Notes: generated by a model from the sequence alone, not told the origin. Counted from the first letter of the stretch, positions 28,021 to 38,134 are shown. The stretch is DNA of 42,793 nt from Paenibacillus popilliae ATCC 14706 (GCF_000315235.1 NZ_BALG01000101.1:1-42793); one strand, 5' to 3'. Program-made: numbers and translations.

Positions 28021-28876
28021 CTTGGAACGATTGGCTCTGCGCCGACAGTTGGAAGCGTGGTTGCAAGAAGATATAGGAACGGGCGACGTCACGACAGCCT
28101 ACACCATTCCGGCTGGACACCAGTCCCGCGGCATTATTCATGCGAAGGAAGAGGGCATAATCGCAGGACTGCCGGTAGCCGAAGCCGTGTTCGAGGTTGT
28201 GGATCCCTCGCTGCGGTTCAAGGCTCAGACCGAAGACGGAGCCGTTGTTGCCCGCGGCACCGTCCTGGCGGAGGTGGAAGGGAGCACGCACAGTATTTTG
28301 AGTGGGGAACGGCTCGCTTTGAACCTGCTGCAGCGCCTGTCCGGGATTGCGACGAAGACGCACAAGTTCGTTCAAGCCATTGACGGATTGAATATGAAGC
28401 TGGTCGATACCCGCAAGACGACCCCGGGCCACCGTGCCCTCGAAAAATATGCGGTTCGTGTCGGTGGGGGGAGCAATCACCGCTTCGGCTTGTATGATAC
28501 CGTTATGATCAAGGACAACCACATCAAGGGTGCCGGAGGGATTGATGCGGCGGTAAGCCGGGCACGCGCTCATGTTCCGTATACGATGAACATTGAGGTC
28601 GAAGCTGAATCGATCGAGCAAGTGAAGGAAGCGGTGCGGGCTGGAGCGGATATGATTATGTTGGACAATATGGACATGGCACGGATGCGCGAGGCAGTCG
28701 CCCTGATCCGGGAAGCCGCGCCACATGCCCTCATCGAAGCATCGGGAGGCGTCACCCTGGATACGATTCGTGACAAGGCGCTGACCGGCGTCGACGTCGT
28801 GTCTGTCGGCGCATTGACCTATTCCTTTCACGCCCTGGACATCAGCCTGGACTTGAATGAGAAGAAAGAAGGGTAG
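28013..28876 (+). CDS. nadC: Nicotinate-nucleotide pyrophosphorylase NadC
   Basis: NadC converts quinolinate and PRPP into nicotinate mononucleotide with loss of CO2. The 287-residue protein carries DTRKTTPGHR at 132-141, VRVGGGSNHR and the ASGGVTLDTIR phosphate site. The start is TTG at 28013 with AAGGAG ten bases upstream, overlapping the end of nadB, which implies coupled translation. It completes the aspartate route to NAD. Confidence 0.96.
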   Translation: MYSLERLALRRQLEAWLQEDIGTGDVTTAYTIPAGHQSRGIIHAKEEGIIAGLPVAEAVFEVVDPSLRFKAQTEDGAVVARGTVLAEVEGSTHSILSGERLALNLLQRLSGIATKTHKFVQAIDGLNMKLVDTRKTTPGHRALEKYAVRVGGGSNHRFGLYDTVMIKDNHIKGAGGIDAAVSRARAHVPYTMNIEVEAESIEQVKEAVRAGADMIMLDNMDMARMREAVALIREAAPHALIEASGGVTLDTIRDKALTGVDVVSVGALTYSFHALDISLDLNEKKEG

Positions 28877-28879
28877 GCC

Positions 28880-29653
28880 GTGATACTTGTTATCGATATA
28901 GGGAACACCAACATTGTCCTGGGTGTATACGAAGGAGACAGGCTGCTAGATAACTGGCGTTTGTCGACGAGCCGCCAGTCGACGACAGATGAATATGGCG
29001 TCATGATATACAATCTGTTCACGATGACCAAGCTGTCGGTTAAGGATATTGAAGGCGTCATTCTTTCTTCCGTCGTCCCGCCGATTATGAATACGATGGA
29101 GATGCTATGCAAGAAGTATTTAAATAAGGTGCCGCTCATTGTTGGACCTGGCGTCAAGACCGGTGTCAATCTTCGTATCGAGAACCCGCGTGAGGTGGGA
29201 GCGGACCGGATTGTCAACGCGGTGGCGGCGATTGAATGGTATGGCGGTCTGAAGCCGCTAGTCGTCGTTGACTTCGGGACGGCGACGACTTTCGATGTCA
29301 TCGACGTGAAGTGCAACTATATCGGCGGCGCGATCGTGCCGGGCATTGGCGTATCTACCGAAGCGTTGTATCAGCGGGCGGCGAAGCTGCCGCGGATTGA
29401 ATTGACGAAGCCCAGGTCGGTGATTGGGCGCAATACGGTTCATTCCATGCAGGCCGGTATTATTTTTGGATACGCTGGCCAGGTGGACGGCATCGTGGAC
29501 CGTATAACCAACGAACTTGGAGCCGAACCTACCGTTATCGCCACCGGCGGCATGGCGGAGCTTATTGCAAGCGAATCGCGAACTATTGATACGACGAACC
29601 CGTTGTTGACGCTGGAAGGCTTGCGCCTTATTTATAATCGGAACAAATTGTAA
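28880..29653 (+). CDS. coaX: Type III pantothenate kinase CoaX
   Basis: CoaX phosphorylates pantothenate in the first step of coenzyme A synthesis; type III enzymes need a monovalent cation and are not feedback-inhibited by CoA. The 257-residue protein has the ASKHA phosphate loop DIGNTN at 6-11 and a second motif, [14 protein letters not shown] 28880 starts three bases after the nadC stop, so coaX may be co-transcribed with nadABC. In B. subtilis coaX directly follows ftsH. Confidence 0.96.
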   Translation: MILVIDIGNTNIVLGVYEGDRLLDNWRLSTSRQSTTDEYGVMIYNLFTMTKLSVKDIEGVILSSVVPPIMNTMEMLCKKYLNKVPLIVGPGVKTGVNLRIENPREVGADRIVNAVAAIEWYGGLKPLVVVDFGTATTFDVIDVKCNYIGGAIVPGIGVSTEALYQRAAKLPRIELTKPRSVIGRNTVHSMQAGIIFGYAGQVDGIVDRITNELGAEPTVIATGGMAELIASESRTIDTTNPLLTLEGLRLIYNRNKL

Positions 29654-29704
29654 CCCTTTGACGGCCTAACTCGTCGTAGAATAAGAACAGTACAGGAGGC
29701 TCCC

Positions 29705-30625
29705 ATGAACGATAGGTTAGGACAGCAACCCGAAGAGAGGGAGATGATGCAGGACATGCTGATTCGCGGCACCGGGCTGGGCGGCAAGGTCCGCATCTTC
29801 GCGGTACGCACGACCGAGCTGGTCCATGAATTGCAGCGGCGCCACAGTACCTACCCGACGGCGACGGCTGCGCTTGGACGCACGGTTACCGCTGCCGCCA
29901 TGATGGGCGCCATGCTGAAGGGCGATGAGAAATTGACCGTACAGATTAAGGGCGATGGGCCGATCGGACAGATTGTCGTCGATGCAAACGCTCATGGCGA
30001 GGTGCGCGGCTATGTTACGCATCCGCAGGTGCATTTGGCCAGCAACACCCAAGGCAAGCTGGATGTGGCAGGAGCGGTCGGACGAAGCGGCTTCATCCAT
30101 GTCATCAAGGATCTTGGCCTGAAGGAGCCGTATCGCGGCAGCTCCCCGATCATCTCGGGAGAATTGGCGGAGGACTTCACGTATTACTTCGCCACCTCCG
30201 AGCAGACCCCGTCTGCCGTAGGCCTCGGGGTGCTGGTGGACGTCGACAATTCGGTCCTGCATGCGGGAGGCTTCATTGTACAATTGCTGCCTGGACTGAC
30301 CGACGAACAGATCAATCAGATCGAGCATTCACTCAGCATGCTCCCTCCCGTAACCTCTCTGCTGGATCAAGGCATGGAGCTGGATGAGTTGGCGACTTGG
30401 ATTATTAGTGACGCGAACGTTATGGATCGGATGGCGATCCGCTTCCAATGCCAATGCTCCCAGGAGCGGGTGGAGCGGACATTGATTAGTGTAGGCAAGG
30501 GCGAATTGACAGCACTGATTGAAGAGGATGGCCAGGCGGAGGTCGTTTGTCATTTTTGCAACGAGAAGTATTCATTTGAAAGAGAAGAGCTGGAACAACT
30601 GCGTGATCAGGCACAACAAGCCTAG
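29705..30625 (+). CDS. hslO: Hsp33 redox-regulated chaperone HslO
   Basis: Hsp33 is switched on by oxidation and holds unfolding proteins. The zinc-binding redox switch is present: Cys249 and Cys251 (CQC), then Cys282 and Cys285 (CHFC). The 306 residues include about 14 more at the N-terminus than minimal homologues. ATG 29705 has AGGAGG six bases upstream, which supports the longer form; ATG 29747 would be the short one. Order coaX-hslO-yacD-cysK as in B. subtilis. Confidence 0.96.
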   Translation: MNDRLGQQPEEREMMQDMLIRGTGLGGKVRIFAVRTTELVHELQRRHSTYPTATAALGRTVTAAAMMGAMLKGDEKLTVQIKGDGPIGQIVVDANAHGEVRGYVTHPQVHLASNTQGKLDVAGAVGRSGFIHVIKDLGLKEPYRGSSPIISGELAEDFTYYFATSEQTPSAVGLGVLVDVDNSVLHAGGFIVQLLPGLTDEQINQIEHSLSMLPPVTSLLDQGMELDELATWIISDANVMDRMAIRFQCQCSQERVERTLISVGKGELTALIEEDGQAEVVCHFCNEKYSFEREELEQLRDQAQQA

Positions 30626-30784
30626 CCGGACAAGTCGCAATGGATGAGCACGGGCCGAAGGCGAGCCCCGCATCGAACGATGGGACCCGGATCGTGGTTC
30701 CGCATCCGAATCGGTCGATAGGGTGGGCGACCCGGAGGTAGGAGCGGCTAACACGGAAATAACGGGATAAGGGAAGCAAGCGAT

Positions 30785-31729
30785 ATGACGAAAGAAGTCA
30801 AAAGCTTATGGGGCTGCATTCTCATTCTGTGTGCCTGCATCTTGGTGCTCGCCGGCATGCTCATCTTCAAGCATGATCGCCCTTCCGCAGCGCCGGATGC
30901 GAGCGCTCCCCCCGATTCCTCAACGGTTGTGGCAACCGTCGGCGGGGAAAAGGTAACGCGCCAGGAATGGCAAGAGGAATTGGAGCGACAGTATGGCGTG
31001 CAGGTTATGGGACAGATGTTGACGGCCAGGGCGGCAGCGAAGGAAGCGGAAGCGTTAGGGATTGAAGTAAGCCCGAAAGAAGTGGAACAAGAGATTGCGC
31101 GGCAAATGCGTGGATATGAAAGCCCCGAAGCTTATTTTCAGGCAATGGCGGACCAGTTGGGCATGAGTCCGGAGCAGATTCGGCAGGATATCCATCACCG
31201 GCTGCTGCTGGAGAAGATCGCGACTCATAACGTGAATGTGTCGGAGGAGGAGCTTGACCGGTATTGGCAGGACCATTGGGATGCTTACGAGTCTGTCGAT
31301 GTGTATCAGCTCGCTCATATTGTCGTGCCGATCCGCGAGGAAGCGGAGGACGTGCTGGCGAAGCTGAAGGACGGAGAGACCTTCGCCTCCTTGGCAGGGA
31401 GATTGTCGGTCGATGAATTTTCCTCCTATCAGGAAGGTCGTCTCGGATGGATCGACGCTAATGATCCGTTCTTCTCCCCCACGGAGCTGGAAGCGGCGCG
31501 CGAGATGGAGGTAGGAGATATCTCGGAGCCGATTGAAGTGAGTGATGGATTCGCCATTCTCACCGTAATCGGCAAGCGCGAAGCCCAGTCAGAGGGGGAA
31601 GCCGCGATCAAGGTGCAGGCCCGTCGCGATGTGGCGTTAACCAAATCGCCCCCACTGAAGGAGTTGGAAGAGGGGCTTCGCAAAAAGTATAATGCTGTCG
31701 TTTTCGCGGCAGTACCCGTGAACGGGTAA
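30785..31729 (+). CDS. yacD: YacD-type membrane-anchored PpiC foldase
   Basis: A 314-residue protein with one N-terminal membrane helix (about residues 8-28), then an outside domain: a SurA-like N-terminal region (VGGEKVTRQEWQEEL) and a parvulin domain around 175-270 (AHIVVPI, then EGRLGWIDAN and GDISEPIEVSDGFAIL). It should assist folding of exported proteins. The helix lacks a clear lipobox, so it is more likely a signal anchor than a lipoprotein. It occupies the place of B. subtilis yacD between hslO and cysK. The ribosome site AAGGG is weak and distant. Confidence 0.88.
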   Translation: MTKEVKSLWGCILILCACILVLAGMLIFKHDRPSAAPDASAPPDSSTVVATVGGEKVTRQEWQEELERQYGVQVMGQMLTARAAAKEAEALGIEVSPKEVEQEIARQMRGYESPEAYFQAMADQLGMSPEQIRQDIHHRLLLEKIATHNVNVSEEELDRYWQDHWDAYESVDVYQLAHIVVPIREEAEDVLAKLKDGETFASLAGRLSVDEFSSYQEGRLGWIDANDPFFSPTELEAAREMEVGDISEPIEVSDGFAILTVIGKREAQSEGEAAIKVQARRDVALTKSPPLKELEEGLRKKYNAVVFAAVPVNG

Positions 31730-31732
31730 ATA

Positions 31733-31789
31733 AAAGGGATAACCGCAAGAGCGAGTGGATTCGACCGCCCTTGCGATTATCCCTTTTTG
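31733..31789 (+). terminator. Intrinsic terminator after yacD
   Basis: GGGATAACCGCAAG pairs with CTTGCGATTATCCC (one bulge), with an inner GCG-CGC around a TTCG-containing loop, and five T residues follow. Confidence 0.88.
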
Positions 31790-31793
31790 TCAT

Positions 31794-31852
31794 GCAAAGG
31801 TACTGGTTGTTGTAGTTTGGAGCAAGCCCCCATTTTTTGGCATAACCTTTGC
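31794..31852. repeat. Spaced inverted repeat upstream of the cysK promoter
   Basis: GCAAAGGT at 31794-31801 and ACCTTTGC at 31845-31852 are perfect inverted 8-mers 43 bases apart, just before the -35. A further small palindrome, ACCTAAAGGT, lies inside the promoter spacer (31867-31876). The roles are unknown. Confidence 0.4.
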
Positions 31853-31860
31853 GTGCGCTA

Positions 31861-31889
31861 TTGACAACCTAAAGGTGGATTGGTAAGAT
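31861..31889 (+). promoter_or_regulatory. Sigma-A promoter of cysK
   Basis: Consensus TTGACA at 31861-31866, a 17-base spacer and TAAGAT at 31884-31889. The predicted start is near 31896. Confidence 0.85.
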
Positions 31890-31891
31890 TA

Positions 31892-31922
31892 CATAAAACC
31901 AAGTTATTTAGTCGGAAATTAG
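31892..31922 (+). promoter_or_regulatory. Possible CymR operator at the cysK start site
   Basis: TAAAACCAA followed by TCGGAAATTA forms an AT-rich site that resembles the CymR-binding pattern (TAA..CC....GGAA.TT). CymR with CysK represses cysteine genes in Firmicutes. The site would overlap the transcription start, a fitting place for a repressor, but the spacing between half-sites is not certain to match. Confidence 0.35.
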
Positions 31923-31985
31923 TAAATCATACGGATGTACACGCGGCAAGACCGAGATATTAAATAATGGCAGGAGGGCATCGTT

Positions 31986-32927
31986 ATGGCAAGAATCGTC
32001 AATAATGTAACCGAATTGATTGGGGACACCCCTCTGGTACGCTTGAACCGCATCGTGCCGGAAGGGAGTGCCGAGGTTTACGTCAAGCTCGAATATCAGA
32101 ATCCGGGAGCCAGCGTAAAGGACCGGATCGCAATCAGCATGATCGAAGTGGCAGAACGGGAAGGCTTGCTGAAGCCTGGCGATACGATCGTTGAGCCAAC
32201 GAGCGGTAACACCGGGATCGGCCTGGCTATGGTGGCAGCAGCCAAAGGCTACAAGGCGATTCTCGTCATGCCGGAGACAATGAGCATCGAACGGCGCAAT
32301 CTGCTGCGCGCATACGGTGCAGATCTTATACTCACCCCGGGCGCGGAAGGAATGAACGGGGCCGTGCGGGAGGCAGAGGAGCTTGTTCAGGAGAATCCTG
32401 CTTACTTCATGCCGCAACAGTTCAACAATAAGGCGAACGTCAAAGTGCACAGGGAGACGACAGGGCCGGAGATTGTCGAAGCGATTCGTTCGCTGGACGG
32501 TCGGCTTGATGCGTTCGTGGCCGGAATCGGCACCGGCGGAACGATCTCGGGAACCGGTGAAGTACTGAAGGAAAATTTCCCGGGGATCCGCGTGGTCGCG
32601 GTCGAACCATCCACTTCTCCGCTGCTGTCGGGGGGCAAGCCGGGACCGCATAAAATTCAAGGCATCGGGGCGAACTTCATTCCGGAGATTCTGAATCGCG
32701 ACATTTACGATCAAGTCATTGCGGTGGATAATGAAGATGCGTTCGAGGTGGCCCGCCAGGTCGCGAAGTCGGAAGGCATTCTGTGCGGCATCTCATCGGG
32801 AGCGGCCATTCATGCGGCCCTGCAGGTCGCCCGCGAGCTGGGCGAAGGGAAGCGCGTCATTGCTGTCGTTCCAAGTAATGGCGAGCGCTACTTGAGCACA
32901 TCGCTGTTCACTTTCGAGAATGAATAG
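31986..32927 (+). CDS. cysK: Cysteine synthase CysK
   Basis: CysK (O-acetylserine sulfhydrylase) makes cysteine from O-acetylserine and sulfide with PLP. The 313-residue protein has the PLP lysine in [11 protein letters not shown], the substrate loop [11 protein letters not shown] and the phosphate-binding [18 protein letters not shown] lies about eight bases before ATG 31986. It has its own promoter and terminator. In B. subtilis CysK also acts as co-repressor with CymR. Confidence 0.97.
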   Translation: MARIVNNVTELIGDTPLVRLNRIVPEGSAEVYVKLEYQNPGASVKDRIAISMIEVAEREGLLKPGDTIVEPTSGNTGIGLAMVAAAKGYKAILVMPETMSIERRNLLRAYGADLILTPGAEGMNGAVREAEELVQENPAYFMPQQFNNKANVKVHRETTGPEIVEAIRSLDGRLDAFVAGIGTGGTISGTGEVLKENFPGIRVVAVEPSTSPLLSGGKPGPHKIQGIGANFIPEILNRDIYDQVIAVDNEDAFEVARQVAKSEGILCGISSGAAIHAALQVARELGEGKRVIAVVPSNGERYLSTSLFTFENE

Positions 32928-32944
32928 ATTGGATTTATCGCATA

Positions 32945-33012
32945 TCCCCTCCCATCAGGAGCATGCGGGCAAGTCATTGCCCTGCGCGCTTTCTGGTGGA
33001 GAGGGGTTTTTT
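32945..33012 (+). terminator. Branched intrinsic terminator after cysK
   Basis: CCCCTCCCATCAG pairs with CTGGTGGAGAGGGG, leaving one bulge, and six T residues follow. The loop carries a second hairpin, GGGCAA with TTGCCC. Confidence 0.9.
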
Positions 33013-33122
33013 GGATATGCAGGGGTTCCTTTTTTTCCCGGGGCTCTTTGTTTATACTTACGGTAACGATTCCGGTGATTCATGTCATAGGCGTGAGATC
33101 AACGGTATGACGAGGTGGAGAA

Positions 33123-34757
33123 GTGGAGCAGATGTCCCTGCGTGAAGCAGCGATCATTACAGCCGGTCATTGGAGCCGGTGGGTACAGGAAGGATACACC
33201 GTACTTCCTTATGTTTCGAAATATGAATGGGGGCATGAGGCGCTGGCTTCCTGGCTTCCGGTATGGGAGGATGCAGGCACTCATGCGACCGTACTCGAGA
33301 GCGGCAAGGACGGCCGGTACACGTATTTGGCATGCCGGCCCGTGTCTGTCATTACCGGGAAGGATCGGGAGGCGTTCATTCAAGAAGGGAGCAAGCCGGC
33401 CCGCCGGGAGGAAGGCGAGCCTCTCCAACTGTTGAAGCGATGGATGTCCCCTTACCGAGCGCCAAAGGTGGAGGGGATACCCAAGTTCGTTGGCGGCTGC
33501 ATCGGGTATTTAAGCTATGACGTCGCCCGTTCCCTTGAACGGCTGCCCGAGTCGGCGGCAGATGATCTGGAGCTGCCGGATTACGTATTTGTGCAAATGG
33601 ATGAGCTGTGGATTGTAGACAAGCAGGAGGGGCGGCTGTACTGCGCTGTGATGACGCGCTGGCCGGACGGGAATGCCGGGCAGCAAGCGGCTGGTGCTGC
33701 TCTTGCCATGAAGTATGAGGAAGCGGCATTGCGGGCGCAGGCGATGAAGGACCAGTGGGACGGATGGCAGGAACGGGCTTCCGCGAGCTTCAGCCCGCGC
33801 CAAGCGGCAAGCTCCTTGTCCGTTCGCGGCCATGATCTGCAGACGATAGATATTGAGGCGTTCGAAGGGGTCGCTTCGGCATTTCCGAAGGAGGAGTTCA
33901 AGGATGCGGTGCGCCGCATTCAGCACTATATCGGGCAAGGGGATGTGTTCCAGGTGAACTTGTCCATGCGCCAGTCCCGCCGCTTGCGGGAGACGCCGGA
34001 TCGGCTATATGAATGGCTGCGCGCATTGAACCCGTCCCCGTACATGGGTTTACTTCGGTTCCCCGAGTTCCAGCTCGTGTCCTGCTCCCCGGAGCTGCTG
34101 GTTCGGCTGGAGCAAGGCGCCGTGAGCACACGCCCGATAGCCGGGACGAGACGCCGCGGCCGTACACCGGAAGAGGACGCGTGCCTGGCGGAGGAGCTTC
34201 GGACCAACGAGAAGGAGTGCGCGGAGCATATTATGCTCGTCGATCTGGAGCGCAACGACCTTGGCCGCATCTCAGCCTATAGATCGGTGCGGGTGGATGA
34301 ACTGATGGTCATCGAGATGTACTCCCATGTCATGCATCTCGTCTCGGAGGTGCACGGCACGCTCGCCGAGGGTAAGGATGCCTTTGATGTCATCCAAGCG
34401 ACATTCCCCGGCGGGACGATCACCGGTGCGCCGAAGGTGCGTACGATGGAAATTATCGAGGAGTTGGAGCCGGTCCGCCGCGGGCCATATACCGGGTCGT
34501 TCGGCTGGATTGACTATAACGGTGATTTGGAATTAAATATTATTATTCGTACGCTGGTGGTGAAAGACCAGATAGGCTATATTCAGGCGGGGGCCGGCAT
34601 CGTGATCGATTCCGACCCGGAACGGGAATATGCCGAATGCCTGAACAAAGCCAAGGTATTATGGAAGGCAGTGCAGTTGAGCGAGAGTGTTCCGGCAGAT
34701 GAGGTTCCGCCGGGAGAGAATGAAGCAGAGGCAGACGAGAGGAGCGGTTCAGGATGA
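33123..34757 (+). CDS. pabB: Aminodeoxychorismate synthase component I
   Basis: PabB converts chorismate plus ammonia from PabA to 4-amino-4-deoxychorismate for folate. The chorismate-binding domain covers about residues 265-525 ([50 protein letters not shown]). The N-terminal domain resembles TrpE. At 544 residues it is longer than B. subtilis PabB (about 470). The role is p-aminobenzoate rather than anthranilate because pabA, pabC and folP follow; PabA may serve tryptophan synthesis too. GTG 33123 or ATG 33132 could be the start. It overlaps pabA by ATGA. Confidence 0.94.
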   Translation: MEQMSLREAAIITAGHWSRWVQEGYTVLPYVSKYEWGHEALASWLPVWEDAGTHATVLESGKDGRYTYLACRPVSVITGKDREAFIQEGSKPARREEGEPLQLLKRWMSPYRAPKVEGIPKFVGGCIGYLSYDVARSLERLPESAADDLELPDYVFVQMDELWIVDKQEGRLYCAVMTRWPDGNAGQQAAGAALAMKYEEAALRAQAMKDQWDGWQERASASFSPRQAASSLSVRGHDLQTIDIEAFEGVASAFPKEEFKDAVRRIQHYIGQGDVFQVNLSMRQSRRLRETPDRLYEWLRALNPSPYMGLLRFPEFQLVSCSPELLVRLEQGAVSTRPIAGTRRRGRTPEEDACLAEELRTNEKECAEHIMLVDLERNDLGRISAYRSVRVDELMVIEMYSHVMHLVSEVHGTLAEGKDAFDVIQATFPGGTITGAPKVRTMEIIEELEPVRRGPYTGSFGWIDYNGDLELNIIIRTLVVKDQIGYIQAGAGIVIDSDPEREYAECLNKAKVLWKAVQLSESVPADEVPPGENEAEADERSGSG

Positions 34758-35332
34758 TTCTAGTTATTGATAACTATGATTCGTTTACGTACAACTTGGT
34801 GCAATATCTGGGGGAGCTCGGCGAAGAGGTGCGGGTCTACCGCAATGATGAGATCGATATCGCGGACATCGGACGGCTGCAGCCGGATCATCTACTGCTG
34901 TCCCCAGGCCCATGCACGCCGAACGAAGCGGGCATCACGCTGCAGGTCATTGAGCATTTCGCGGACAGCATCCCGATTCTGGGCGTATGTCTCGGCCATC
35001 AGGCGATCGGCCAAGCCTTCGGTGGGGAGGTTGTCCGTGCCGGACGGCTGATGCATGGCAAGACGTCGTCGATCCTTCACCAGGGCGAATCGATCTTCGC
35101 CGGCTTGCCGAATCCGTTCACGGCGACCCGGTATCATTCGCTTATCGTCGATCGGGCGAGTCTGCCGGCTTGCCTGGCGATTACGGCGAAGACGGCCGAA
35201 GGAGAGATTATGGGGTTGCAGCATAAGGAATATCCGCTTGTTGGCGTTCAATTCCATCCGGAGTCGATTATTTCCGAGCATGGCCACCAGATGCTGCGCA
35301 ATTTCTTGAGCATGGCGGCGCTTGTGCGATGA
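34754..35332 (+). CDS. pabA: Glutamine amidotransferase, component II of aminodeoxychorismate/anthranilate synthase
   Basis: A class I amidotransferase of 192 residues that supplies ammonia to PabB. The catalytic triad is visible: Cys79 (GVCLGH), His168 and Glu170 (FHPES). The oxyanion region is [13 protein letters not shown]. It overlaps both pabB and pabC by ATGA, so the three are translated as a unit. In B. subtilis the same protein also works with TrpE. Confidence 0.96.
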   Translation: MILVIDNYDSFTYNLVQYLGELGEEVRVYRNDEIDIADIGRLQPDHLLLSPGPCTPNEAGITLQVIEHFADSIPILGVCLGHQAIGQAFGGEVVRAGRLMHGKTSSILHQGESIFAGLPNPFTATRYHSLIVDRASLPACLAITAKTAEGEIMGLQHKEYPLVGVQFHPESIISEHGHQMLRNFLSMAALVR

Positions 35333-36216
35333 CGGGCATCATCGGTTGGAATGGAGAGCTGGTGCTGCGTCATCAAGCCGCGATTTCCGTGATGGACCAC
35401 GGCTTTTTGTACGGCATGAGCCTGTTCGAGACAATGCGCACGTATAGCGGCCGTCCCTTCCTGCTGGACCGGCATCTGGACCGGCTGGCCGGCGCATGCG
35501 AGGAGTTGGGAATCCGTTGGACGGCCGAAGCGGAGCAGGCAGAGGCCCATATCCGGGCCGTCATGGCTGCGAATCATCTGGAAGAGGCCTATGTCCGGTA
35601 TACGGTAAGCGCCGGCGAGAACGGCATCGGCTTACCGGGCGGCGATTACGCCACCCCGGTGACGGTTGTGCTGGTCAAGCCGCTGCCAGACGTCCCGGAT
35701 GCGCTGTATGCAGATGGGAAGCCGCTGCAGCGGCTGCGGCTGGCGCGCAACCGGCCCGAGGGGAACAGGCGCTTCAAGTCGAGCCATTACATGAATAATA
35801 TTCTCGCCAAGCGTGAGCTGGCCGGCTATGGGTCGGCAACTCTTGGGTCGGAAGGGTTAATGCTGAGTGGGGAAGGATGGCTGGCGGAGGGCATCGTCAG
35901 CAATCTGTTCTTCCTTATGGGCCGCCTACTTTGTACCCCAGAGCTTGCAACGGGCATTCTTCCCGGCATCACGCGGGGGGCCGTTCTGGAGCTGGCTTCG
36001 GCCTGCGGGCTTGTGGCGGAGGAAGGGCTGTACCGCTGGGATGACCTGCTTCAGGCAGACGAAATTTTCATGACGAACTCAGTGCAGGAGCTCGTCCCGA
36101 TAACTATGCTATGGGATGAGACAGGACAGATGACCGAAGTGAGCGGGGGACGAATCGGAAGCTACACCCGGGCGCTGCTGGACGCTTATCGCTCCCTGAC
36201 GGTGCGCAATTCTTGA
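35329..36216 (+). CDS. pabC: 4-amino-4-deoxychorismate lyase
   Basis: PabC removes pyruvate from aminodeoxychorismate to give p-aminobenzoate, with PLP. It is a 295-residue fold-type IV enzyme. Lys150 in KSSHYMNN is the likely PLP lysine, and [15 protein letters not shown] is the conserved cofactor-binding stretch. The start overlaps pabA by four bases. A branched-chain aminotransferase-like activity cannot be excluded by sequence alone, but the context favours PabC. Confidence 0.94.
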   Translation: MTGIIGWNGELVLRHQAAISVMDHGFLYGMSLFETMRTYSGRPFLLDRHLDRLAGACEELGIRWTAEAEQAEAHIRAVMAANHLEEAYVRYTVSAGENGIGLPGGDYATPVTVVLVKPLPDVPDALYADGKPLQRLRLARNRPEGNRRFKSSHYMNNILAKRELAGYGSATLGSEGLMLSGEGWLAEGIVSNLFFLMGRLLCTPELATGILPGITRGAVLELASACGLVAEEGLYRWDDLLQADEIFMTNSVQELVPITMLWDETGQMTEVSGGRIGSYTRALLDAYRSLTVRNS

Positions 36217-36308
36217 CAAACTATGAATGAAGGACGAGGCGTGGCGGCCCATTATTATAGTCACAACATTCATGAACAAGAGCTTATGATAGATCGGAGA
36301 TGTTGAAC

Positions 36309-37148
36309 ATGCTGCAGCCGACATGGCGGCAACGAACCTATCGTTGGGCGAATGGTGCCTTGACTCTCGGTCAGCGCACTCTAATTATGGGAATATTGAA
36401 TGTGACCCCAGATTCCTTCTCGGACGGCGGCCGGTACAACCGCGTGGGCGCGGCCCTGCGGCACGCGGAGGAGATGCTCGAAGCCGGAGCCGATATTATC
36501 GATATCGGCGGGGAGTCGACCCGTCCGGGTCATCAGCCCGTTGGGCAGGAGGAAGAACTGGAACGGGTGATGCCGATCATCGAGGCGCTGCGCTGGGAGT
36601 TGCCGCAGACCCCGATCTCGGTGGATACGTATAAAGCGGAGGTGGCGCGGCAAGCACTGAAGGCAGGTGCCCATATTATTAATGACATCTGGGGCTGCAG
36701 GAAGGAGCCGGAGATGGCGCATGTCGCCGCCCGCTATGGATGTCCTCTTATCTTGATGCATAACCGACTGGAACGGCGATATGATCGGTTCGTCGATGAG
36801 GTGAAGGCGGATTTACTCGAAAGCGTAGTGTTGGCCAAAGCGACGGGAGTGAAGGACGACCAGATTTGGCTCGATCCCGGAATCGGCTTCGCTAAGACCA
36901 GGGAGGACAATCTCGTCCTGATGAGTCATCTCGACGAGCTGTGCGCGTTAGGATATCCGGTATTGCTCGGCACATCCCGCAAGAAGTTCATCCGGGATAC
37001 GCTGCAACTGCCGGTCGACGATGTGGTGGAAGGAACGGCGGCGACGGTGGCGCTCGGCATTGCACAGGGCTGCCAGATCGTGCGCGTGCATGATGTCGTC
37101 TCGATCGCCCGTACGGCGCGGATGTGCGACGCGGTGCTGTACCGTTGA
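36309..37148 (+). CDS. folP: Dihydropteroate synthase
   Basis: FolP joins p-aminobenzoate to the pterin diphosphate; it is the sulfonamide target. The 279-residue protein has MGILNVTPDSFSDGG, the GGESTRPG loop, ISVDTYKAEVA and GTSRKKFI. ATG 36309 is preferred because GGAG lies nine bases upstream; ATG 36300 is too close to it. It follows pabC by 92 bases and precedes folB, as in B. subtilis. Confidence 0.97.
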   Translation: MLQPTWRQRTYRWANGALTLGQRTLIMGILNVTPDSFSDGGRYNRVGAALRHAEEMLEAGADIIDIGGESTRPGHQPVGQEEELERVMPIIEALRWELPQTPISVDTYKAEVARQALKAGAHIINDIWGCRKEPEMAHVAARYGCPLILMHNRLERRYDRFVDEVKADLLESVVLAKATGVKDDQIWLDPGIGFAKTREDNLVLMSHLDELCALGYPVLLGTSRKKFIRDTLQLPVDDVVEGTAATVALGIAQGCQIVRVHDVVSIARTARMCDAVLYR

Positions 37149-37188
37149 CAGCAAGCGGCCATATAAAGGGAGGAAAGGAGTGGGGGCG

Positions 37189-37602
37189 ATGAGAGTCGTG
37201 AAGCCGGATCGGATGCAGCTCCATCGAATGGAGTTTTTCGGCAAGCATGGGGTGTTCGCGGAGGAACGGACGCTGGGCCAGCGCTGGATCGTCGATCTCG
37301 ATTTGCAGATCGATTTGCAGAAGGCGGGGCAATCCGATAAGCTGGAGGACTCCGTTCATTATGGCGAAGTGTTTTATTCCGTCAAATCCATTGTAGAGGA
37401 GCAGTCGTATCTGCTCGTGGAGGCGTTGGCCGAGCGGATTGCCGAGACGCTGCTGGATGGCTATCCCGCGATTCAAGTGGCTCATGTGCGGGTAACGAAG
37501 CCCCACCCGCCGTTCGATATTCATTTCCAGGGTGTGACGATAGACATTACGCGGGCTCGGGAGACGGAGGAGATCGTTCAGGTGGAGGCTGCCGATGAAT
37601 GA
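37189..37602 (+). CDS. folB: Dihydroneopterin aldolase
   Basis: FolB splits dihydroneopterin to 6-hydroxymethyl-dihydropterin and glycolaldehyde. The 137-residue protein has MEFFGKHGVFAEER, the catalytic-region HYGEVFY and VTKPHPP. ATG 37189 has GGAG eight bases upstream; GTG 37180 with GGGAGG is almost as good. The last eight bases overlap folK. Confidence 0.95.
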   Translation: MRVVKPDRMQLHRMEFFGKHGVFAEERTLGQRWIVDLDLQIDLQKAGQSDKLEDSVHYGEVFYSVKSIVEEQSYLLVEALAERIAETLLDGYPAIQVAHVRVTKPHPPFDIHFQGVTIDITRARETEEIVQVEAADE

Positions 37603-38134
37603 GATGAAACGGAAAGCTGTGGCCTATATTGCGCTTGGAGCCAATCTTGGCGATCGGGAGCGCTCTCTGCGGGAAGCACTGGCGAAGCTGGACGCCCACC
37701 CCGCAATTCGGGTGGTCGCATGCTCGGACATTTATGAGACGGAGCCGGTCGGTTATACGGATCAGCGTCCATTTTTGAATATGGTGGCCCGGATGGCTTG
37801 TACGCTGGCACCGCAGGATCTGCTGCACGTGATGCTGGACATCGAGCTGGAGATGGGACGGGTTCGAGATGTTCGCTGGGGACCCCGCGTCATCGATCTA
37901 GACCTGTTATATATGGAAGGATTCGAGATAGATTTGCCAGAATTGACGCTGCCTCACCCGCGGATGGAAGAGCGGTTATTCGTGCTCATTCCGCTGACGG
38001 ACATTGTGCCTTTGGATAATAGCCGGCTACATGCATTCGTTCACCGTGCCCTGGGAACACTGGATGGGAAGGAAGAGATTCGGAAGTGGACACGCTTCAG
38101 TTGGCCCGACGAGTCCTCGCCTTCCGCAAATTAA
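37595..38134 (+). CDS. folK: 2-amino-4-hydroxy-6-hydroxymethyldihydropteridine pyrophosphokinase
   Basis: FolK (HPPK) pyrophosphorylates the pterin alcohol made by FolB so that FolP can use it. The 179-residue protein has YIALGANLGDRE, FLNMVARM and the signature RWGPRVIDLDLLYM with the magnesium-binding aspartates. It starts inside folB and its final 49 bases overlap the start of the broken yazB. Confidence 0.97.
   Translation: MNEMKRKAVAYIALGANLGDRERSLREALAKLDAHPAIRVVACSDIYETEPVGYTDQRPFLNMVARMACTLAPQDLLHVMLDIELEMGRVRDVRWGPRVIDLDLLYMEGFEIDLPELTLPHPRMEERLFVLIPLTDIVPLDNSRLHAFVHRALGTLDGKEEIRKWTRFSWPDESSPSAN

Noticed and set aside
30626-30784. Possible T-box or riboswitch leader before yacD because of GGGTGG-like segments
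   Set aside because: The conserved T-box sequence (AGGGTGGNACCGCG) is not present and there is no terminator hairpin.
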